Assembly: GCA_023634235.1 (NCBI GenBank)
Contig: JAMKCF010000080.1
Span: 310,001 to 374,000, forward strand
Direction: 5' to 3'
DNA length: 64,000 bases
Source of the DNA: Pisaster brevispinus
Lineage: Eukaryota > Echinodermata > Asteroidea > Forcipulatida > Asteriidae
The notes below the pieces were generated by a model. The model was not told the DNA's origin. It worked only from the letters and a program-made list of their open reading frames with translations, and did not search any database. How positions within the stretch are numbered: position 1 is the first letter of the stretch; the number at the start of each line of letters is the position of its first letter. This document shows, piece after piece, positions 57,210 through 64,000 of the stretch. A program made the position numbers and the translations under genes.

Positions 57210-57880
57210 CGGTGCATCTAGAGGGAACAGTATGGTGCGGGGCATCTACATGGAACAGTTGGGTGCGGGGCATCTAGAGGGAACAGTTGGGTGCGGGGCA
57301 TCTAGAGGGAACTGTATGGTGCGGGACATCTACATGGAACAATTGGGTGCGGGGCATCTAATGGGAACAGTTGGGGGCGGGCATCTAGAGGGAACAGTAT
57401 GGTGCGGGGCATCTAGAGGGAACAGTTGGGGGCGGGGCATCTAGAGGGAACAGTTGGGTGCGGGCATCTAGAGGGAACAGTTATGTGCGGGGCATCTAGA
57501 GGGAACAGTTGGGTGCGGGGCATCTAGAGGGAACAGTTGGGTGCGGGGCATCTAGAGAGAAACAGTTGGGTTCAGGGCGTCTAGACGGAACAGTTGGGGC
57601 GGGCAGTCAAAGGGAACAGTTAGGGACGGGGCACCTAGAGGTTACAGTTTGGTGCGGGAAACCTAGAGGGAAAAGTTGGGTGCGAAACACCTAGAAGAAA
57701 ATGCTGGGGGTGGGGCACTTAGCTGTAACACTTAGAGACGGTTACAGTTCGGTACGGGGAGGCTAGAGAGAACAAGTGGGTGTGGAGTACTTATTGGGAA
57801 CAATTAAGGGCAGGGCACCTAGAGGGGACAGTTGTGGCGGGGCACATAGAGAGAACAGATGGAGGGGGAGAAAAAGAACA
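57210..57880. repeat. G-rich minisatellite, expanded array
   Basis: About 24 units of roughly 27-28 bp with GGGGCATCTAGAGGGAACAG then TTGGGTGC. Units degrade to the right. Open frames across it are repeat products. It has many G-runs on one strand, so G-quadruplex formation is possible. Confidence 0.95.
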
Positions 57881-58233
57881 AGCTTGTCGCGAACTCTACA
57901 TAACTGCAATACACAAGTTCCTGTAGTTTTAATCCCTACAATTGCTCCGATTAGGTCATGGACCTTGCATCAATTGCTTTTCTACCAGCGTCACGTGAAG
58001 AGGTTCAAATAACTATTTAGACTTGCAAATCAAATTATTGAAGCGATGATGTCAAAAGTGAAAACATCAGGCAGTGAATTTTGGACTCGAATTCGTCAAT
58101 TTTCTGACAGTTTCCGTTGCTCATTTTGTGTCCTTGTTCTTCAGTAATTAACATTCAACCATGGACTTAGAGTATTGGTTCATGCGTCTGATCCTGCTGT
58201 GTGTTTGGTGCTCTATGGATTCATTATTCATTG

Positions 58234-61087
58234 TTTCGGGATCGCCTGGGTAGTGTCGATATCACGAGCCAGTCCCTGAGTCATCTTCCTCCAGCTGTCT
58301 CAATCTACCATGCAGGTGCGCAGCTCCTTTGCAGATGTGAGATCAGTGTCCCTCTTGAGCTGGTCCACAAAGGTCAGCCTTCTTCTCCCTCTTGAGGCAG
58401 TGCCTTGGGTGGGCTCCCACAGTATGGTTGGGTGGGCAGTAAGGTCAGGGTGGCGGACGCAGTGGCCAGCGAGATTAAGACGACGCTGTCTGATCTTGTG
58501 AGTCACTCTCTGAATTCCGTTGTAGAGGTCATCATTCCTCATACGATCCTGCCACGATACGTTGAGGGCTATACGTAGCATGCGAGTGTAGCATCCATCC
58601 AGTGAGTTTTCCTCCTTGCTTGTGAGGGTCCACGTCTCTACACCATAGAGTAGAACGGACTCAATCGTGGAGATGAAGAGCGACCTTTTCAGCTTTGTAC
58701 TGATGGCTGACGACCATACACTTTTCATGCTGTGAAGAGCTGACCACGCCAATCCTCGTCTAGTCTTGATGTCTTTTCCACCTGAGTCGATATACGCTCC
58801 AAGATATTTGAAATCGGACACGATCTTCTTGAGATGTAATCCCGTCTTCAAACATTCTTCCTCCACCGAGAGGAGAAGGGTACGAGCCTGATCCACAGGG
58901 TTTGAGATCAGAACTATGTCATCAGCGAAATCCAGATCGGTGACTGTTACTGGATGCACTCGCCTGCTCTTGCGCCGTGTCAAGGTGAAACCTAACTCCT
59001 CCTCTCTCCCGTCAATGGCCCTCCTCAAAGCATAATCCAGCACAATGATGAAGAGATAAGGAGCGAGGGTATCGCCCTGTAGCACCCCTGCAGAGATGTT
59101 AAACGGTTCGGTAGTTCCATCAGGTGTGGTGACCCTGGCCCATGTGCAAGAGTAGGATGCTGCCACAGATTCCACAAGCTTCTTTGGTATCCCATATGCA
59201 CTAAGGATATCGAGCATCTTCCCCCTGTGGATTGAGTCAAAAGCCTTTTTGAAGTCTATGAACGTCATCACAGCAGGAATATTTTTGCTCTTGACGCCCT
59301 CGATGATCCTCCTAAGTACAATGATTTGACCCACAGTTGTTCTTTTTTTGGCGAAAACCATTTTCAGCTGTTCTTAGAAGAGGGTCTAGAGCAGGGTAGA
59401 TACGGTTGAGAACCATCCGGTTAAATGTTTTTGCCATGACAGAGCTCAGGCTGATGCCCCGGTGGTTGTCGGTGGATGTGAGGTCCCCGGATTTTGGAAC
59501 AGGGATGATGTTGAGGGTGCTCCATTGATCTGGAGGAAGTTCCCCATTCTCATAAGCACTGTTGATGAAGCCGAGCACAATGTCGTCAATGGGGACATAC
59601 TTGAGTATTTCCGGGACAACTCCATCCACACCACTGCTCTTTCCTCCCTTCAGTGACTTTTTTGCATTGTCAAACTCTTCCCTTGTGAATGGCCCGTCCT
59701 GAATGTCTAGGTCTTCGAAAACGCGATCAACTTCAGACTGTACGTCCAGCACCACTGGTTTAGCCTCAAGAAGGTTTTTGAAATGGTTGTACCATGCCTT
59801 GACTCGCTCTCCATAGGACTCGCCCTTGATTTGAGAGGGTCTGGCAGAACTTCTACCAGTGATCTCTTTGATCAGCTTCAAGCTCTTGCTGTGCTTGTGG
59901 TTGAGATGAGCTTCCTCCACTTTTTGTATCTTGTTGGCAAGCTCTTCCTCTTCGATGGCATCATAGGTTAGGTATAAAACCTTCTTCTTGTTGTTGTACT
60001 CTTCCCGATTGGTTTCACAGCGGTGCTTGCGTAGCTTACTGTACGCTGCTACCAGGGTTGCAGCAGACCCGCGAGTCATCAGATCCAGGGAAGACATTCC
60101 CTGGATCTGATGACTCGCGGGTCTGCTGCAACCCTGGAATTCTTCCCCCTCTTGGGCACCTTGTCCATACACTCCTCTGCTGCATCCTCGTTAGCTTTCA
60201 CGAACTTTCCATAGCGATCTGTTGTTGACTCCCCCTCTTCGATCAGAGCCTGGAACCGGTTGCTGATCTCCACAGCGTACCTCTCCTGTAGCTTGCTGTT
60301 ACCCCTCAGCCTCCACCACTCGTACTGGACCTTTCTCTTGGTTGCCTTTTGAGGCGCTCGGAGGCAAAGGCGCACCATTATCACCACCACACGATGATCA
60401 GACCCCACAGACGCAAAGGTGTTGTAGGCACCTGAGTCGACCACGCTGCTCCGCCACTTTCGCCTCGTCAGGATGAAGTCTATCTGAGCCTTCGATTGGC
60501 TTGGTGATAGCCACGACCACAGGCGACCCCTTCTCTTCTCGAACATCGTGTTGCTTGCGAGGAGGGAGTAGTCCTCCATCAGCGCTAGCATCCGAGCCCC
60601 ATTGTTGTTAGTTTTTCCAAGATGATAGGTGAATGTAGCGTCCTCCTGTCCAATTCTAGCATTGAAATCGCCAAGAATGCACAGGAAGTTATGGACTGGG
60701 ACGGCCTCTACTGCGTGCCTGAGGTCGCTGTAGAGGTTATCCTTCTCCTTGCTCTTCGCATCGAGTGTTGGCGCGTAGGCAACCACGATGGTCAGGATTG
60801 GATTGCTTCTGAAAGAAGCAAGGATGACCCTGTTGGATGTCCGAGTTGCACAGATGATAGACTTCTGTGCCTCCTTGTTAAGCATGAGTCCAACCCCACC
60901 GGTTTCCGCCTGAGCCTTATTCCTCCATGCTGATGCCGTGATGAGTTGGTACTCATCTACCATTGTAATGTCCAAACCCCCTTTTTGTCTTCTTTATGCA
61001 CCCTCCTGTGCTCCTGCACTCCACACACGGCGACTCTCTGCTTCCTCATCGCCAGTTGCTAGTTCCTTTGCTCTCGAAACCTCCCTG
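58234..61087 (-). mobile_element. LINE with endonuclease and reverse transcriptase, minus strand, inactive
   Basis: Reading leftwards: CGVQEHRRVH (endonuclease Glu motif, near 61030), a frameshift, ILGDFNARIG and SDHRVV (APE-type endonuclease, 60975-60079), a linker, GVVPEILKY and NHRGISL (59312-60172), then after a frameshift FIDFKKAFDSIHR (motif A), GVLQGDTLAPYLF (motif B) and DLDFADDIVL (motif C) in 59361-58300, and the thumb/C-terminal region LLYGVETWTL. The extreme 5' end is missing. RTE-like is my best guess for clade. ATGGATTCATTATTCATTG on the left and a diverged ATGGATTAATATAC..CATTA on the right may be the target duplication. Confidence 0.85.
60052..60137. repeat. Perfect palindrome, 41-bp arms, 4-base centre
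   Basis: 60052-60092 and 60097-60137 are exact reverse complements around GACA. It lies in the LINE between the endonuclease and reverse transcriptase regions and ends the upstream frame (..RECLPWI). The duplicated arm reads AADPRV on one side and the antisense on the other, so one arm is a fold-back copy of the other. Confidence 0.97.
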
Positions 61088-63096
61088 ATGGATTAATATA
61101 CAGTCATTACGGCTGATGCACAAACATTGGTACTCACTAAAGCTTCACCAATGGGTGATGTAGTGGAGGGTGATACAGTACAACTAAATGTGATGCATTT
61201 AACCTGCAATCATGTTACTTCATTGAGTGGAACAGAGTGGTCGTGTCATCATTTGTGACATTCGCTACTAATGGGACCAGCGTAGATCCGAGATTTACTC
61301 TGACTAGAACCCATTTGTCACTACAAGCTAGTGTTGAGTTTCTTGTTATCAGTGATGTGCGGAAGGAGGATGCGTCAACTTACAGCTGTACAGTGAGGGA
61401 TTCTCAAAACATGAATAATGCAGTGATATCACGAAGCTTTTATCTTACAGTGCTTTACTTCACATCTGCCATTTACCCAATCTGCTTCCCTGATGGTCCT
61501 TTCACTGTACAAGAAGGAACGACAGTAAACATGAGCTGCACTACTGAGTTAGGAAACACAGCAGTACAGATGCAGATTCTTACGAACAGTACTAGCTATG
61601 CATGGACTTATAGCACAGTTGGTAACAAACAAATGAGGTCATTAAGTGTGAGTGTAAATGCAACTTATCAAGGTGGTTCATATCAATGTAAAATCACTTC
61701 GATAAAATTCCCAGGTATGAGAGGATCATGCACAAAGGGTCCAATAACCATAACCTCTTTTACAAGTGAAAGTCCGACCCAAATAACAACCCTGCACCAG
61801 AGTACATCAGCAGCTACAGCAAAAAACAAACGCCAACCGAGACAACTTCAGTTACGATAAACTCTAATCTAACCACAGACCCAAGTACAGATTCTTCCAC
61901 ACACCAGCCAAATAGTTCCACTACTGATCTCCCTATTGCCATCATAGCGGGAGCCGCTGGTGCTGGTGGTTTCTTACTCCTCATAGTGATAACACTGATT
62001 GTACTCTACGTGCGTAGATGTTGCTGCTTCAATGATAAATCACGCAGACCATCATTATGGCTGACTGACTTACCAATAAACAAAACAGTTGAAGACCCAA
62101 ACACCGACCATGATATTGATCGTAGTGAACCCAAAATGTCCACGAGGGTGTATGCGACTGACCTCATGACAAAAAACACCTGATTTGAGAATGCCACCAC
62201 AATCTGAACCAGAATCATCCCACCTTGACACACAGGAAATGCTAAATAATGACTGTGAGGCAGCATACATCAGTTCTAAAAAAAACCTCTCAATTCACTC
62301 TCAAAACAATGACCAAGAAAGTCCCAGAACTCCAGGGAGTTCAAGCTTTAAATTGACCAGGTCTGATGATTGCATCACTGACAAGGAAGATGAGGAGCAT
62401 TTTGGAACAGTAGTGCCAAATGAAGGAGATGCTCCTACGTATGGAGTGGTGAAGAAATCGAATCGAGTCTCACAGGGAAATAAGAAGAAGCAGCCGGAGA
62501 TTATGACAGATGGACCAGATCCTTGGGCCGAGTCTCCACTCAATCAGCATGAGAACATAAATCCATCCACCGAAAATGAATATGCAGAGATGCCTTCCCT
62601 CGCTGATGATCCAGGCCACAGCGGGAAACCAACAGCTACAGTAAGACCTGTGTCCCACACCCCCAAACCACCCATTCCCACTAAACCTGTCTTAGATCAT
62701 CAGTCATGACGCCGTACCAACACTAATCAAGCCCCACCAAGTGTTGCTAAAAAGCCCATCAAGAAGTTCAAACCCAAGGAGAAAAATCCACCAGCAGATG
62801 AGTTTGAGAACCGAGATGAGACACCTCTGCCCTCTCCAGTAGCACCGAGTGTATCCCCGCATCCTCCACCACCACTATCGCCTCTCATTGATCATGGGGA
62901 GAATGCCTCAGTGGAGGTATACGATAAGGAAGGAGGCGATGAGAAACCACCGGATACCCAGGTACCTCATGAGGCTCGTACAGCGGATGATGATGACCTA
63001 ATGTACACTGAGCTTGATTTGCAATCTGCAACATCAGACGCGATGCCTCAACCTCAGGAGGAACAGACAGTGTACGCTAGTATCACAAGTAAGTAG

Positions 63097-63464
63097 AAGG
63101 ATCGTGGTTTTGGCACTTCGGTGGAATATGTAAAAAAAAATGGGAAAAGCTCAGAAATTTTATTTTGCTGCTTTCATATTTCATATCCATAAGAATACCA
63201 AATTAAGGTAAAAAAGACGGACCAATATCCGATTCTGTGCTGTAAGACTGTTTTTTTTAACAAGCTTTCTTTCCAAAGTCATAAATGAAAAAATGAAAAA
63301 AAACACATTCTTTTTGATGTTTCCGTTCCTTAAGAACAACCTATTAAGTAACCGAAGTTGGACCCATATCTGATTATCAGCAAACTAAAGATTTGATGTA
63401 CATACATAAACGCTATAATACATTTAATGTGTTGGTTTTAAACTTACACCATTGTATATTAAGC
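63097..63464. other. 3' flank of copy C
   Basis: Matches 23092-23424. No gene. Confidence 0.6.
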
Positions 63465-63585
63465 ACTGTATATTCAGGCAAATCAAGCGGGTGGGATTCT
63501 AACTCACGATATTTACATTGCTAGAGCAGTTGTCTCACCACTAGTCCACCTAGACCACCAAGCTAGCCTGGTGGCTATAGGCAGG
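63465..63585 (-). mobile_element. tRNA-derived SINE, copy in block 3
   Basis: Same place and strand relative to the receptor as 23425-23585. The B box has more changes here (GAGTTAGAATCC). Confidence 0.65.
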
Positions 63586-64000
63586 TCCAAATCATCAGCA
63601 GCTGGTACCGCAACGATTTAATAGATTTTTGCGTCGGGGATAAAACATTTAGGTTTAACCCTTACACTGATGTGCATTAAGGACTCTACTTAGTACTTTC
63701 CAGAGTTCAATGAACACAATCCACAGACAAATCACTGAGTATACAGTGCTTAATATATATATATATATCGGTGTTTGTGTAAAAAACAAATTATATTCTT
63801 CATCCCCATTTCCAAAATTTACATCTATTAAATATGATACGGATTGTTTTAAAAGCTGATTAAATATTATACACCTTTGAATAGGCTGTAAAAACGTAGA
63901 CAGAAAGAAGGTATGATTATAGCATTAATTATTATAGAATACCATAAAAACACCAAGTAGGTCCACCATCAAACTATTTGAAATTGAACGTACACTAATT
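63586..64000. other. Non-coding stretch at window end
   Basis: Matches 23586-24040. A short (AT)n run lies at 63752. Nothing else seen. Confidence 0.6.

Larger units (their letters stand above)
58161..63096 (+). pseudogene. Two-Ig-domain receptor with ITIM/ITSM tail, copy C, split by a LINE
   Basis: The signal peptide (58161-58233: MDLEYWFMRLILLCVWCS) is separated from the Ig part (61110 onward) by the LINE. Then come a V-like Ig domain, a second Ig domain (NMSC to YQC), a Thr-rich stalk, a transmembrane segment with LLLIVITLIVLYVRRCC (ending near 62025) and a long Pro-rich tail. The tail ends LMYTEL (ITIM, 62998-63015) and TVYASI (ITSM, 63067-63084). Other lesions against copy A: one base lost near 61196, a shift near 61828, two bases lost near 62175 and TGA at 62707. 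Copy A is intact at each of these, and copy C lacks copy A's stops. Confidence 0.75.

Noticed and set aside
57232..58012. Repeat proteins such as HLEGTVGCGASRGN
   Set aside because: They are translations of the G-rich minisatellite with shifting frames and no conserved ends.

Overview
This is AT-rich animal nuclear DNA with introns, abundant microsatellites and minisatellites, and many decayed transposable elements. A collagen-plus-C1q gene family, TRIM-like RING sequence, single-pass immunoglobulin (Ig) receptors, and DIRS, Penelope-like and LINE retroelements together suggest a marine invertebrate deuterostome. An echinoderm is my best guess, from the style of the C1q N-terminus; this is inference, not proof.

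Layout. (1) 1-12.7 kb: the 3' end of a spliced gene (443-3597, phase-1 introns, two duplicated 60-nt exons, a Tigger-like MITE in the last intron), a 180-bp tandem array, a serine-rich reading frame, a 270-bp tandem array, and a 40-bp minisatellite that also opens the window and carries a hAT-type MITE. (2) 13.4-26.4 kb: block 1, with a C1q-like gene (14132-14920), a transmembrane plus tyrosine-rich tail module (19146-19502) and a degenerate two-Ig receptor (21086-23091). (3) 26.4-38.4 kb: a DIRS-like remnant, a TRIM-like RING pseudogene cut by a Penelope-like fragment, a 550-bp tandem duplication and mostly featureless DNA. (4) 38.5-57.1 kb: block 2, a second copy of block 1. It has a second intact C1q gene (39353-40150), an inverted and shortened middle, an 8.6-kb Penelope-type composite insertion between target duplications, and a 5' fragment of the Ig receptor (55007). 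(5) 57.1-64 kb: a third receptor copy (58161-63096), split by a minus-strand LINE that itself holds a perfect 41-bp-arm palindrome.

How the parts relate. Blocks 1 and 2 pair a secreted C1q recognition protein with membrane receptor parts. The receptor copies end in an ITIM followed by an ITSM, the order seen in PD-1 and Siglec receptors, and a nearby tail module has an ITAM-like tyrosine pair. All receptor copies here carry nonsense or frameshift lesions, whereas both C1q genes are open. The window therefore looks like a rapidly duplicating immune-type locus with living C1q genes and dead or dying receptors. Inside the Penelope composite lies an unrelated passenger: a 211-codon frame with an octamer, a TATA box and a histone-type 3' stem-loop, interrupted by three in-frame TAG/TAA codons.
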